64,000 nucleotides of DNA from NCBI GenBank assembly GCA_020433455.1, contig JAGRCP010000037.1, forward strand, positions 1 through 64,000. Reading direction: 5' to 3'. Positions within the stretch are counted from its first letter, which is position 1, and each line of letters starts with the position of its first letter. This document shows positions 32,351-41,069 of this stretch, one piece after another. The translations under genes and the position numbers were made by a program. Under the pieces are notes generated by a model. The model did no database searches and was not told where the DNA came from. It saw only the letters and a program-made list of their open reading frames with translations. Source of the DNA: Caldilineaceae bacterium (GTDB taxonomy: Bacteria; Chloroflexota; Anaerolineae; Caldilineales; Caldilineaceae).

Positions 32351-32396
32351 GGCAGCAAAAAGGGCGGAAGGAATTCCTGCTGCCCTTTTTGCTGCC
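32351..32396 (+). terminator. Terminator after clpX
   Basis: A perfect 15-bp stem GGCAGCAAAAAGGGC / GCCCTTTTTGCTGCC with a 16-nt loop, 24 bp after the clpX stop codon. The A and T runs form part of the stem, so it could work in both directions. Confidence 0.75.
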
Positions 32397-32416
32397 GTTC
32401 TGTATAAAAGCTGCGT

Positions 32417-32445
32417 TTGCGCGCGCACCTTCCCCTTGCTATACT
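32417..32445 (+). promoter_or_regulatory. Likely promoter of the amidohydrolase-ABC transporter group
   Basis: TTGCGC (32417-32422), a 17-bp spacer and TATACT (32440-32445) lie 53 bp before the amidohydrolase ATG and just after the clpX terminator. Confidence 0.65.
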
Positions 32446-32498
32446 ATTCTTCTACCCACCATCACACCCATCCCCCTGCCGGAAAGCGTTGAATACGA

Positions 32499-33473
32499 AT
32501 GTACCTAGGTTTTGAAATTATCGATTTTCATTCCCATTTCCCTACCCAAGGGCCGTGGTTTACGGACATGGGCGAAACCATGCGCAATTACGAAGCCGCG
32601 GTTAGCCCCGAACGTCGCGCAATTTTACGCGAGCGGGCACGCCCCTATGGCGAGCATTGGCGACGCATGTGGGGTTTCCCCCTGCCGGAGGCGCCGGCAG
32701 ACCATCCGGGCGATAAGGCGCAAGCCCAGCGCTGGGTGGATGAACTGGACCGCTACGGCATCCGCGCCGTCGGCTTTGTTACGGGAGGCGGCAACGAACA
32801 TTTGGCCGAAATTTGCGCCTGGCATCCCGACCGCTTTGTCGGTTTCGCCCACCATTCGCCTTTTCTTCCCGATGCCGTGGAGCGACTGGAGCGAGCCGTT
32901 ACCCAACTGGGGTTGCGCGCCTACAAGCTGCTGGCCCCCCTAATCGAGGAGCCGATTGAGGACCCGCGCGCCTTTCCCGTCTGGGAAAAATGTGCGGAGT
33001 TAGGGATCCCCGTGCTTATTCATTTCGGGATTCAGGGAAGTTCAGGCGGTATTGCCTGGCATCAGAACATCAACCCGCTCAAGCTCCATAACGTGGCCAA
33101 GTCTTTCCCCGACGTAGATTTCGTTATCCCTCACTTCGGCTGTGCGTGGGAGCGAGAGACGTTGCAGCTTGCCTGGGCCTGCCCTAACGTAAGTGTTGAT
33201 ACCAGCGGCAGCAATCAGTGGGTGCGGTGGGTTCCGGGTGACGTGTCGGTCAAGTACCTTTTCCGTAAATATTACGAGACCATCGGGCCCGGCCGCATTA
33301 TCTTCGGCTCCGACTCAAGCTGGTTCCCCCGGGGGTTTGCTGTACGTTATCTGCAAGATCAACTGCGTGATTGCCTGGACCTGAATTTCCCCGATGAACA
33401 CATTCAGCAAATTTTCGCGGGCAACGCGGCGCGGCTTCTCAAGATCGACCTGGCGGCGCCCGGCGCTGATTAG
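32499..33473 (+). CDS. Amidohydrolase family protein (Amidohydro_2)
   Basis: A metal-dependent TIM-barrel hydrolase or decarboxylase, probably cytoplasmic. The 324-residue product has the first-strand metal motif IIDFHSHF (H-x-H) at about 9-14. Later barrel residues appear in PVLIHFG (about 175), DFVIPHFGC (about 210) and the terminal aspartate in RIIFGSDSSWFPRG (about 270). This pattern matches the 2-pyrone-4,6-dicarboxylate hydrolase / ACMSD-like branch, but the substrate cannot be read from sequence. It is followed at 168 bp by a sugar-type ABC importer and an argininosuccinate-lyase-family gene, so a catabolic role for the imported compound is plausible. Confidence 0.88.
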   Translation: MYLGFEIIDFHSHFPTQGPWFTDMGETMRNYEAAVSPERRAILRERARPYGEHWRRMWGFPLPEAPADHPGDKAQAQRWVDELDRYGIRAVGFVTGGGNEHLAEICAWHPDRFVGFAHHSPFLPDAVERLERAVTQLGLRAYKLLAPLIEEPIEDPRAFPVWEKCAELGIPVLIHFGIQGSSGGIAWHQNINPLKLHNVAKSFPDVDFVIPHFGCAWERETLQLAWACPNVSVDTSGSNQWVRWVPGDVSVKYLFRKYYETIGPGRIIFGSDSSWFPRGFAVRYLQDQLRDCLDLNFPDEHIQQIFAGNAARLLKIDLAAPGAD

Positions 33474-33641
33474 GCGCTCCATCCCGCGAACGCTTCGTCA
33501 GTCGGATAAAAATGAATTTCCGCTCAAAACTCCATTGCGCCTGCCGATCTGACTTGTTGCGCCATGCCGCCATACCCGTTACGCATCACTTTTCATTATC
33601 CCAGTTTCCCAAACTCTTTCCCATCACACGGAGGAATAAGT

Positions 33642-35015
33642 ATGAAGCAACGTAAATTATGGAGTCTGCTTAGCTTGCTGTTGATTGCGGCCCTGGCCTT
33701 TACGGCCTGCGCTGCTCCCCCGGCCGGAGATAGCGGCGCGGCAGGTGCTGCGACCGAGGCCCCGGCTGACGAAGCGGCTGCGGATGCCGGCGGCGAGGCG
33801 GCTGCCGCCGACGGCGAGGTTATCGAGATCGAATATTGGCAGTACAATTTTCAGGCGCGTATCGACGCCATGAATGAGCTGATTGCCCAGTTCGAAGCGG
33901 AGAATCCCAATATCAAGGTTATCCACAACTCGGATACGCCCTACGATAACTTCCGGGATAAAATTGCCGCCAGCGTTCCCGCCGGCGTCGGCCCTGACGT
34001 CGTCAGCCTCTTCTACGGCTGGCAAACGGCCTGGCTGGACGCAGGTTACCTGGTGCCGCTGCCCGAAGATGCTTTCCCGCCGGATGAAATCCGCGCCAAC
34101 TTTAGTCCCATGGTTGAGGCCAGCTTTGTGGACGGGACGCTCTACACCCTGCCCACGGCCGTGCGTACTCTGGCCCTTTTCTACAACAAGGATCTCATGG
34201 AGGCCGCCGGTCTCGATCCCGAAAGCCCGCCCACCACGCTGGATGAGCTGAAAGAGCAGGCCGTCCAGTGCACCGTGCGTAACGGCGACGCTTATGAGGT
34301 CTTCGGCTTTGTAGCTAATCCCGCAGGTCAGGGACATCACTGGTTCCGGGAAGTGCTCCTGCGTCAGTTCGGCCAACAGCCCTACAGCGACGACAACCGC
34401 ACCGTGTTGTGGAACGCCAGCGAGGGCGGCTATGAGGCGTGGCACGAGTTCCTCTCCTTCGGCACCGAGCTGGAAACCGGCCGCTCCGACCTCATCACCG
34501 AACCGGATGACTTCCTGGCCGGTAAAGTCTGCTTCCACATTGACGGTTCCTTCCGCCTGGGTTCGATTGCTGAAAATGCCCCGGACCTGAATTTCGGCGT
34601 GGTTGAGATGCCCGAGCATAACGGCATCAAGAGCACCTTCGGCAGCTACTGGACCCACGGTATTACCCAGAAGGCCGCCGCCGATCCGGCGCGCATGGAA
34701 GCCGCTACCAAGTTCCTGCAATTCATCACCACGCCCGAGGCCGGCACGCTTTGGGTCGAGATGGTGGGCGAGTTGCCTGCTCAGCTTGCCGCCGCCGAGA
34801 ATCCCGAATTACTGGCCGATGAGAAGCTGGGCGCATTCGTCGCCGGCTTGCCTTACGCCGTTTCCACCTTCTTCGTGGATGAGAGCAAGGATCGCCAGGC
34901 GATTATCGACGCCAACGACGCAGTCATCCTGACCGGGGCCGACCCGGATGCAGAGCTGGATATCGCCGTCCAGACCGTCCAGGAAATGTACGATGAATTC
35001 TGGGCCGATCGATAG
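33642..35015 (+). CDS. ABC transporter substrate-binding lipoprotein (CUT1, family 1)
   Basis: Extracytoplasmic receptor of a carbohydrate-type importer. The ATG at 33642 has GGAGG 6 nt upstream. The 457-residue product has a lipoprotein signal (LLLIAALAFTAC, lipid on Cys25), an Ala/Glu/Asp-rich linker, and a family-1 binding fold (IEYWQYNFQARIDAMNELIAQFEAENPNIKV ... VGPDVVSLFYGWQTAWLDAGYLVPL) ending in helices (TKFLQFITTPEAGTLW). The acidic, low-complexity linker of about 30 residues is typical of Chloroflexota. The ligand is unknown. A long hairpin separates it from the permeases. Confidence 0.93.
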   Translation: MKQRKLWSLLSLLLIAALAFTACAAPPAGDSGAAGAATEAPADEAAADAGGEAAAADGEVIEIEYWQYNFQARIDAMNELIAQFEAENPNIKVIHNSDTPYDNFRDKIAASVPAGVGPDVVSLFYGWQTAWLDAGYLVPLPEDAFPPDEIRANFSPMVEASFVDGTLYTLPTAVRTLALFYNKDLMEAAGLDPESPPTTLDELKEQAVQCTVRNGDAYEVFGFVANPAGQGHHWFREVLLRQFGQQPYSDDNRTVLWNASEGGYEAWHEFLSFGTELETGRSDLITEPDDFLAGKVCFHIDGSFRLGSIAENAPDLNFGVVEMPEHNGIKSTFGSYWTHGITQKAAADPARMEAATKFLQFITTPEAGTLWVEMVGELPAQLAAAENPELLADEKLGAFVAGLPYAVSTFFVDESKDRQAIIDANDAVILTGADPDAELDIAVQTVQEMYDEFWADR

Positions 35016-35024
35016 TCACTGAAG

Positions 35025-35115
35025 AATAAAGAGTAAAGATTAAAGATTAAAGATTGGGTTGAGCGTCCCCTGAGCGGTACTCAACCCAATCTTTAATCTT
35101 CAATCATCAATCATC
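35025..35115 (+). promoter_or_regulatory. Heptamer-built hairpin between binding protein and permease genes
   Basis: Tandem heptamers (AATAAAG, AGTAAAG, ATTAAAG, ATTAAAG) run into a perfect 21-bp stem (35043-35063 with 35080-35100) and out again as AATCTTT, AATCTTC, AATCATC, AATCATC. No T run follows, so it is more likely an mRNA-stabilising or partly terminating structure that keeps binding-protein mRNA above permease mRNA. Confidence 0.75.
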
Positions 35116-35121
35116 TCCCTT

Positions 35122-36027
35122 ATGAATTTAACTATTCGCCAACGCCGAATCGTATGGGCTTACAGCTTTTTGAGCGTAAGCCTGATTTTCTTTCTCTTTA
35201 TTCGCTGGTATCCGACCCTGCTGGCCGTTAACATCAGCTTCCGGGATTGGAATGTTTTTGCCGGTTCCGGAGAGTGGGTGGGGCTGCAAAATTACGCGGA
35301 CATTTGGGAAGACCTGTTCAAGCCGCGCAGCGCCGTACGCGCCGCCTTCTGGAATACGCTGCGCTATGTGCTCTTCGGCGTTCCCCTCCAGCTAGTCCTG
35401 GCGCTGGGCATTGCCATGCTCCTGGGGCAGATTCGCCGCTTTGCCGGTTTTTTTCGGGCCGCTTACTTTGTCCCCTATGTGACCTCGTTTGTCGCGGTTG
35501 CCTTTGTGTGGCGCTGGCTGTACCAGCCTCAGATCGGCCTGCTCAATCAGATCATCACGGGGTTGGGTCTGCCCATGCAGCCGTTCCTGACCAGCCCTTC
35601 TCAGGCGCTGCCCAGCATTACGCTGGTCGCCGTCTGGCGCAGCATCGGCTTTGCCATCATCATCTTTCTCGCCGGGCTGCAACAAATTCCCGACATGTAT
35701 TACGAAGCAGCCCAGATTGACGGCGCTAACCGCTGGCAACTCTTCCGCCGTATTACCTTGCCCCTGCTCAATCCCGTCATCGTCTATCTGGCCGTCCTGC
35801 AGACCATCCAGTTCCTGCGCATGTTCGATCTGGTGCAGAATATGAGCACCGACAATGCCGGCGGCCCCCTTAAGAGCACAACCACCGTCGTGCTGGAGGT
35901 CTACAAGGAGGGCTTCTCCGGCTATAACATGGGCTACGCCGGCGCGCTTACGGTCATTCTCTTTCTCGTCATTCTGCTCATCACCATGCTGCAATTGCGG
36001 GTTCTGTCCCGACGCGTGGATTATTAA
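35122..36027 (+). CDS. ABC transporter permease (CUT1, MalF/UgpA type)
   Basis: First membrane subunit of the importer. The 301-residue product has about six helices. The first follows RQRRIVWAYSFLSVSLIFFLFIRWYP, and the EAA loop that docks the ATPase is seen as YYEAAQIDGANRWQLFRRITLPLLNP at about 194-220. The ribosome site before the ATG at 35122 is weak, and the stem-loop lies directly upstream. It is 21 bp from the second permease. Confidence 0.94.
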   Translation: MNLTIRQRRIVWAYSFLSVSLIFFLFIRWYPTLLAVNISFRDWNVFAGSGEWVGLQNYADIWEDLFKPRSAVRAAFWNTLRYVLFGVPLQLVLALGIAMLLGQIRRFAGFFRAAYFVPYVTSFVAVAFVWRWLYQPQIGLLNQIITGLGLPMQPFLTSPSQALPSITLVAVWRSIGFAIIIFLAGLQQIPDMYYEAAQIDGANRWQLFRRITLPLLNPVIVYLAVLQTIQFLRMFDLVQNMSTDNAGGPLKSTTTVVLEVYKEGFSGYNMGYAGALTVILFLVILLITMLQLRVLSRRVDY

Positions 36028-36048
36028 AGAAACATTCGGAATTTCACT

Positions 36049-36948
36049 ATGACCGTACTTGACTCCAGCGCAGATCGCACACTCGAAGCTGCCGAGCGGC
36101 TTGTTCAGACTCCGGGGCCGCGCCGCGCCTGGTCGTGGGACCTGGCCCTGGTCTATCTGCTGCTGACGCTGGGGGCCATCGTCATGGTGGCGCCCTTTTT
36201 ATGGATGTTGCTCACCAGCATCAAGCCCGCGCCGGAATTGGTGCAGTTTTCTTTTCTGCCCCAGAATCCTACGCTGGAAAATTATGCCAAAGTGTTGACC
36301 ACCAGCAACTTTGGACGCTGGTACTTCAACAGCCTCTTTATTGCAACCATCAGCACCCTGAGCGTGGCGTTTTTCGACAGCCTGGTGGGTTATACCCTCA
36401 ATAAGTTTGAATTTCCGGGCAAGAACATTATTTTCATGGGCATTTTGGCAACCCTCATGATTCCTACGGAAATGCTGATTATTCCCTGGTTTAACATGAG
36501 CGTGCAGTTTGGCTGGAATGCGGGCAATGCCCAATATTGGGGCATCGTCTTCCCCGGCATTATCACTGCGGTGGGCATTTTTCTCATGCGTCAGTTTTTT
36601 GACGGCGTGCCGAATGAACTGCTGGATGCCGCCCGCATTGACGGCGTCAATGAGTTCGGTATTTTCTGGCGCGTGGCCATGCCCCTGGTTAAACCGGCCA
36701 TTGCCGCACTTTGCATCTTCAACTTTATCGGCAACTGGAACGCCTACCTCTGGCCCCTCATCATCGCCAGCGGCCGGGAATTTTATACGCTGCCTGTAGG
36801 GCTCAGCACCTTCATCGGCGAATCCACCACGGCCTGGGAAAAGATCATGACCGGCGCCAGCCTGGCCACCATTCCCCTTCTGCTCATCTTTATCATTTTC
36901 CAGCGCCAGATTATCAAGGGCATCGCCCTCACCGGTCTCAAAGGGTAA
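36049..36948 (+). CDS. ABC transporter permease (CUT1, MalG/UgpE type)
   Basis: Second membrane subunit of the importer. The 299-residue product has a hydrophilic N terminus of about 35 residues and six helices. The EAA loop appears as ELLDAARIDGVNEFGIFWRVAMPLVKPA at about 188-216, and the ending FQRQIIKGIALTGLKG is typical of the MalG group. No ATPase gene follows; the msmK/ugpC-like gene at 50638-51744 is the best candidate in the window. Confidence 0.94.
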   Translation: MTVLDSSADRTLEAAERLVQTPGPRRAWSWDLALVYLLLTLGAIVMVAPFLWMLLTSIKPAPELVQFSFLPQNPTLENYAKVLTTSNFGRWYFNSLFIATISTLSVAFFDSLVGYTLNKFEFPGKNIIFMGILATLMIPTEMLIIPWFNMSVQFGWNAGNAQYWGIVFPGIITAVGIFLMRQFFDGVPNELLDAARIDGVNEFGIFWRVAMPLVKPAIAALCIFNFIGNWNAYLWPLIIASGREFYTLPVGLSTFIGESTTAWEKIMTGASLATIPLLLIFIIFQRQIIKGIALTGLKG

Positions 36949-36959
36949 GCCCGTTAAAA

Positions 36960-36994
36960 ATTCTCCATTAACTATTCTCCATTAACCATTACCC
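36960..36994 (+). repeat. Five heptamers abutting the lyase start codon
   Basis: ATTCTCC, ATTAACT, ATTCTCC, ATTAACC, ATTACCC fill the DNA right up to the ATG at 36995. They replace the place where a ribosome-binding site would be expected. Confidence 0.75.
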
Positions 36995-38473
36995 ATGTCC
37001 TCATTTCCGCACCCAATCTACTCACAACACGTCCTCCAGCCGGCCTACCGCGACGCGCAAGCCTATCTCTTCGAGCCCATGCTGGCCGCGCACGAAGCCC
37101 AGGCCGTCATGCTCACCCGCTGCGGCATCATCAGCCGGGAGAACGGAGCCGCATTAGTCCAGGCTGTGGCCGATATTCGCGCCATGGGCCCCGAAGCGCT
37201 GGCTTATCAACCCGGCGTCGAAGACCTTTTCTTTCGCATAGAATCGCTGATTATTGAGCGCGTGGGCCCTGACTACGGCGGCAATCTGCAACTGGCCCGC
37301 AGCCGCAATGACCTGGGCCACGCTCTGGCGCGGATGGCTTTGCGCGGGGATATCCTGATCCTGTATGCCGATCTGCTTTTGCTGCGTCAAGCCGTGCTCG
37401 CATTGGCCCGGCGTCACGTAGAGACGATTATGCCGGGCTACACCCACACCCAGCCCGCTCAGCCCGTCACCTTCGCCCATTACCTGGCCGGCGTCCTCAC
37501 CGCGTTGCAAAAGGACCAGGCGCGCCTGGCTGCCGCCTACGCCAACATGAACGAGTCGCCTTTGGGGGCGGCTGCGTTTACCGGCGTAGGCTTTCCGATC
37601 GATCGCACATTGACGGCCCAACTGCTGGGCTTTGACCGCGTCATCACCAGCACCCAGCACGCCATCGGCGCGGGCGATAACCTGACCGACACGTCCTTTG
37701 CGCTTCAATCTTTGAGTACCAATCTGGGGCGGGTGACCCACGATCTTCTCAACCGGGCCATGCAGGAGACCAACGCCTTGCACGTGGATGACAGCTTTAT
37801 CCAGATCAGCTCCATCATGCCCCAAAAGCGCAATCCCGTGGTCCTGGAGCACCTGCGCGCGCGTCTGAGCCGCGCGCTGGGATATGCCCAGACGGTGGTG
37901 CTCCAATGCCACAATATTCCCTACGGCGATACCCAGGACATCGAGGATGAGATTCTGCCGCCCCTCTACAGTGGACTGGATGCCATGCGGGAGTGCGTGA
38001 CGCTCTACACCGCGTTCTTTGAAACTTTGACGCTGAATGAAGCGCATCTGCGCGCACAGGCCGGCTTCGGCTTTACCACCGCCACCGAATTGGCCGATAC
38101 GCTGGTGCGGGAGGCGGGCTTGCCCTTCCGCCAGGCCCACAAGATCGTGGCGACCATGGTGCAGAACGCGGTCAAAGCCGGATTGGGCAGCGATGCGCTG
38201 ACGTTGGCGATGCTGCAAGCCGCGGCCCGGACGGTGCTGGGCGAGGAATTGGCCTTTAGCGAAGAGCAGTTCACCCGTGCGCTGGACCCGGAACACTTCG
38301 TCGCGGTGCGCACCGTCCCCGGCGGCGTCGCGCCGGAAGCCACCGACTCTCTGCTGGACGAGCTGGCCCAGCAGATTCAGATGGATGAGGAGTGGCTGGA
38401 AGACGCACGCGAGCGTCTTCACCGGGCTGACGCCTATCGTGCACGCGAGGTGCAACTGCTTGTAGAAGGATAG
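36995..38473 (+). CDS. Argininosuccinate lyase family protein
   Basis: A member of the fumarase/aspartase superfamily, which eliminates fumarate or a related group from an amino-linked substrate; cytoplasmic and normally tetrameric. The 492-residue product has the three conserved regions: LARSRNDLGHALARM (about 106-120), GYTHTQPAQPVTFAHY (about 148-163) and the signature loop SSIMPQKRNPVVLEHL (about 271-286). The first differs from true ArgH, which has SRNDQ. It sits at the end of an ABC importer group and not with argG or other arginine genes. It may act on an imported compound, as EDDS lyase does, or be an ArgH; I cannot decide. Confidence 0.85.
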   Translation: MSSFPHPIYSQHVLQPAYRDAQAYLFEPMLAAHEAQAVMLTRCGIISRENGAALVQAVADIRAMGPEALAYQPGVEDLFFRIESLIIERVGPDYGGNLQLARSRNDLGHALARMALRGDILILYADLLLLRQAVLALARRHVETIMPGYTHTQPAQPVTFAHYLAGVLTALQKDQARLAAAYANMNESPLGAAAFTGVGFPIDRTLTAQLLGFDRVITSTQHAIGAGDNLTDTSFALQSLSTNLGRVTHDLLNRAMQETNALHVDDSFIQISSIMPQKRNPVVLEHLRARLSRALGYAQTVVLQCHNIPYGDTQDIEDEILPPLYSGLDAMRECVTLYTAFFETLTLNEAHLRAQAGFGFTTATELADTLVREAGLPFRQAHKIVATMVQNAVKAGLGSDALTLAMLQAAARTVLGEELAFSEEQFTRALDPEHFVAVRTVPGGVAPEATDSLLDELAQQIQMDEEWLEDARERLHRADAYRAREVQLLVEG

Positions 38474-38553
38474 AATCGGGCCGCCTCCACCCCGCACTCA
38501 TAGCGGACAATCTGCGCGCCCATTTTTAGGAAATGATGATTTTTACCGGTTTT

Positions 38554-40086
38554 TCACTGAGTGGCAGCGGTATGGAAATATAATTCCCCGAAACGGGTGG
38601 TAATTTCCCCCTGAACGCATCTCCCATCCACAACAACGGAGAGCCGCCGCATGACCAGCGGCTTCCAGATGACCTTGTCCGCAATCAGTTTTTGGAGCTG
38701 GAGCAGGACATCTTGGCGCGCCTGAGCATCGGCTGTACCGAGCGCATGAAAGATAAGCTCGGCTGCATCGCTCTCCGGATAGGCGAGAAGATTGCGCGGC
38801 CCCGGCCCCAAAAAAGCGGCAACCGCTGTGTAATCCCACCAGGCGTAGTCAAAAAGCAGCAGGTCGTAGGCATGCCGGCCTGCGATGATCTCGGCGTAGG
38901 GAACCGCCTGGACAGTAACATCAATGCCGACCGCGTGCAATTGGCCCTGAATCTCCTGGGCAAACCGGCGATGGATGGGAGAATCGGCGGCCAATAAGGT
39001 GATGCGTCGTGCCTGCAATGGGCTTAGATCGCTCAAAAGCGCGGCGCTTTGGGCGGGATTGTAGGGGATGCGATATGCCGCGGCGCGTTCGTTATAGCCG
39101 TTGGCCGGCGGCGTAAAGATGGTGTCGGCGGAGACAAAGGCGTCGGAGATGGCCAACGCCTGGCTATCGACGGCCTGGGCGACGGCACGGCGAGCGTCAG
39201 TATTCTGCCATGTCGGGGAGAGGAAATTGAAGCCCAGATAGGTTATGCCGCCCCAGGCATTGTAGGTGTGAAAACGCTCCTCGCTTTCCAATTGCGCCGC
39301 CTCAGCCGGATCATCCAGGCTCAACACGCAGATGCGACCATTTTCCAATTGCCTGAGGCGTTGTTCGGCATCCGCCTCAAAGAGGATCTCCACTTCAGGG
39401 ATGCGCACCTTAATCGGTTTGTCGCCTTCAGGCAGCATGTGGTGATAAGAGGCAAATCGAGGCAAGGTGATGGATTGATTCGGCTTGTAGCGCTCTTGAT
39501 CGAATTGGTAGGGGCCGGTGCAGGCGACAAAGCGTGTTTCCGGCGTGGTGCGGGGTGAAAGAATGCCGCTGTAGGCGTTGGCCAGAACGCGTCGAGGGTA
39601 CTCATAATCGGGGATTGGCAAGGTGATACGCACGCTGCGCTCATCATCCAGCGCCTCGAATTGTACACCGTCCAGCAGCGGTGTGAGCGGAGAGGCCTGT
39701 AATGTTTGCAGGCGTCGAAAACTCTGCACAACCGCGGCCGGGGTCAACGGTTCGCCGTCGTGAAAGTAGATATCCGGTCGCAGGCGGATGATCAATTGGC
39801 GATCGTCTTCACTGTATGCCACATCGTCTTCGGCCAGCCAACCGCGCAGATCACCGGATTGATCTTCCCAAAAGAGCGGCTCGCAGACGTGGCGAAAGAC
39901 TTCGTATGCCACTGGATTTGATGTGCGCTGTGGGTCATAGACAGCCGGATCAAATCCCCAGGCAATGGTTAGCGGTCGTCCGCCCAGATCCGCGATGTGA
40001 AAGACGAACCAGGCGACAATCGCGGCCGCGGCGATTAAAAACCCGCCGATGGTCCAACGACGGGACGGGGATCGATGTCCGCTCAT
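38554..40086 (-). CDS. Membrane-anchored family-5 substrate-binding protein
   Basis: The 510-residue product has one N-terminal helix at about 12-31 (TIGGFLIAAAAIVAWFVFHI) with no lipobox. An extracytoplasmic fold of the peptide/nickel-binding family 5 follows: LTIAWGFDPAVYDPQRTSNPVAYEVFRHVCEPLFW, RLRPDIYFHDGEPLTPAAVVQSFRRL, DARRAVAQAVDSQAL, and a C-terminal LQKLIADKVIWKPL. No permease or ATPase gene is adjacent. Its ATG overlaps the stop of the upstream membrane winged-helix regulator by 4 bp (ATGA), so the two are translationally coupled. This suggests a ligand sensor rather than a transporter part. Confidence 0.85.
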   Translation of the reverse strand: MSGHRSPSRRWTIGGFLIAAAAIVAWFVFHIADLGGRPLTIAWGFDPAVYDPQRTSNPVAYEVFRHVCEPLFWEDQSGDLRGWLAEDDVAYSEDDRQLIIRLRPDIYFHDGEPLTPAAVVQSFRRLQTLQASPLTPLLDGVQFEALDDERSVRITLPIPDYEYPRRVLANAYSGILSPRTTPETRFVACTGPYQFDQERYKPNQSITLPRFASYHHMLPEGDKPIKVRIPEVEILFEADAEQRLRQLENGRICVLSLDDPAEAAQLESEERFHTYNAWGGITYLGFNFLSPTWQNTDARRAVAQAVDSQALAISDAFVSADTIFTPPANGYNERAAAYRIPYNPAQSAALLSDLSPLQARRITLLAADSPIHRRFAQEIQGQLHAVGIDVTVQAVPYAEIIAGRHAYDLLLFDYAWWDYTAVAAFLGPGPRNLLAYPESDAAELIFHALGTADAQARQDVLLQLQKLIADKVIWKPLVMRRLSVVVDGRCVQGEITTRFGELYFHTAATQ

Positions 40087-40823
40087 TGAAGGTCCTGCCC
40101 ATTGATTGCTTCATCCAGATGCAGGCGATAGCCGACGCCATGCACGGTCAGGAGATATTGGGGACTGGACGGAACCGGTTCAATACGCTGGCGCAGCCGA
40201 TAGGCCAATTGGCGCAACCGATCGCGTTGTTCGGGGTAAAGGCCGTCCTGGGCATGGGGTTCTTCCGGCCAGACATAGTTGAAGAGTGACAGAACGGTGA
40301 CCGTCTCGCCCGGCTGGGTGAGCAGACAATCCAGCATCTGTTGTTCTGTGGGCGTCAATGACAAGGCCGACCAATCGGGCTTTGAACTTGCCTCAGTCTG
40401 AATCGTCGCTGATGGCTCTTCCTGATGCGCCAACAGGATTCCCAGCGCCCCCTTTTCGCCATCTTCACACAACGGCGCGGCATAGAGATCCACATCAGCA
40501 TCCGGCCAGGAATTCTCCCTGATCCAGCGCTCTTCAACCGTTGCCTCACTGAGCAGATCCACCAGCGTCTGCCGGGATTGGGATTTATCCAGGCGGCGCC
40601 AAACTTGGTCTGCAGCGCGGTTCAGCGGCTGCAATCCTTTGGCGCGCGTGTAGAAGAAAAGCGGCTGCCGATCCAGCAGTCGGTCCGTCTCGGCCATGGC
40701 AGCGGGCAGCGAAACGCGCCTCATTGCCAATATGGCCAAGCCCAGGATAATCGCCAGGACGATGAGCGCCGCAAGCAAGACCTGCCATGTGGGCGCAGAC
40801 CAATAGAGGGTCGAAGGGATCAT
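40083..40823 (-). CDS. Membrane-bound winged-helix transcriptional regulator
   Basis: The 246-residue product has a transmembrane helix at about 14-35 (QVLLAALIVLAIILGLAILAM). A cytoplasmic region at about 45-130 follows with a PAS-like feel (FFYTRAKGLQPLNRAADQVW ... GALGILLAHQEE). A C-terminal OmpR/PhoB-type winged helix spans about 150-235 (LSLTPTEQQMLDCLL, VTVLSLFNYVWPEE, RLRQLAYRLRQRIEP, YLLTVHGVGYRL). There is no receiver domain or phosphorylatable aspartate. The ATG at 40823 has GGGAGA 7 nt upstream. It forms a two-gene unit with the membrane-anchored binding protein and probably binds the direct repeats at 40887-40914. The order of helix and DNA-binding domain is the reverse of ToxR/CadC. 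Confidence 0.82.
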   Translation of the reverse strand: MIPSTLYWSAPTWQVLLAALIVLAIILGLAILAMRRVSLPAAMAETDRLLDRQPLFFYTRAKGLQPLNRAADQVWRRLDKSQSRQTLVDLLSEATVEERWIRENSWPDADVDLYAAPLCEDGEKGALGILLAHQEEPSATIQTEASSKPDWSALSLTPTEQQMLDCLLTQPGETVTVLSLFNYVWPEEPHAQDGLYPEQRDRLRQLAYRLRQRIEPVPSSPQYLLTVHGVGYRLHLDEAINGQDLQ

Positions 40824-40864
40824 GAACAGTTCTCCCGTGTGAATTCACCACCGTGAAGGTCCAT

Positions 40865-40914
40865 ATCATAGATGTGACAGGACTATTGTCACAAAAATCT
40901 CACAGAGTGTCACA
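40865..40914 (-). promoter_or_regulatory. PhoB-box-like direct repeats and promoter of the regulator-sensor unit
   Basis: Reading the plus strand, TGTCACA (40887-40893), TCTCACA (40898-40904) and TGTCACA (40908-40914) repeat with 11- and 10-bp steps, the helical-turn spacing used by OmpR/PhoB-family proteins. An inverted copy TGTGACA lies at 40873-40879. On the minus strand a -10-like TATGAT lies at 40865-40870, and a poor -35 overlaps the first repeat, as in activator-dependent promoters. Confidence 0.7.
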
Positions 40915-40963
40915 GATTTTTGCGGCGGATCGTGGTACCGTTCGGGGGTCATGCGAATGGGCA

Positions 40964-41010
40964 GCGGTTGAAACCGCCGCCTGCTATGAGAAACCGGCTT
41001 AAAGCCGGTT
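40964..41010. repeat. Pair of short palindromes, REP-like
   Basis: GCGGTTGAAACCGC (40964-40977) and AACCGGCTTAAAGCCGGTT (40992-41010) are perfect or near-perfect palindromes 14 bp apart in non-coding DNA. Adjacent dyads of this sort are common dispersed elements. Copy number cannot be judged from this window. Confidence 0.55.
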
Positions 41011-41069
41011 CGTCGATCGGAGACCCGCGTACTTCAGCGCATTTCCCGTCCCAAGAGTCGAATTGATTC

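Noticed and set aside
37154-38497. 447-codon frame antisense to the lyase gene
   Set aside because: Shadow frame in GC-rich DNA opposite a gene with all fumarase-superfamily motifs.
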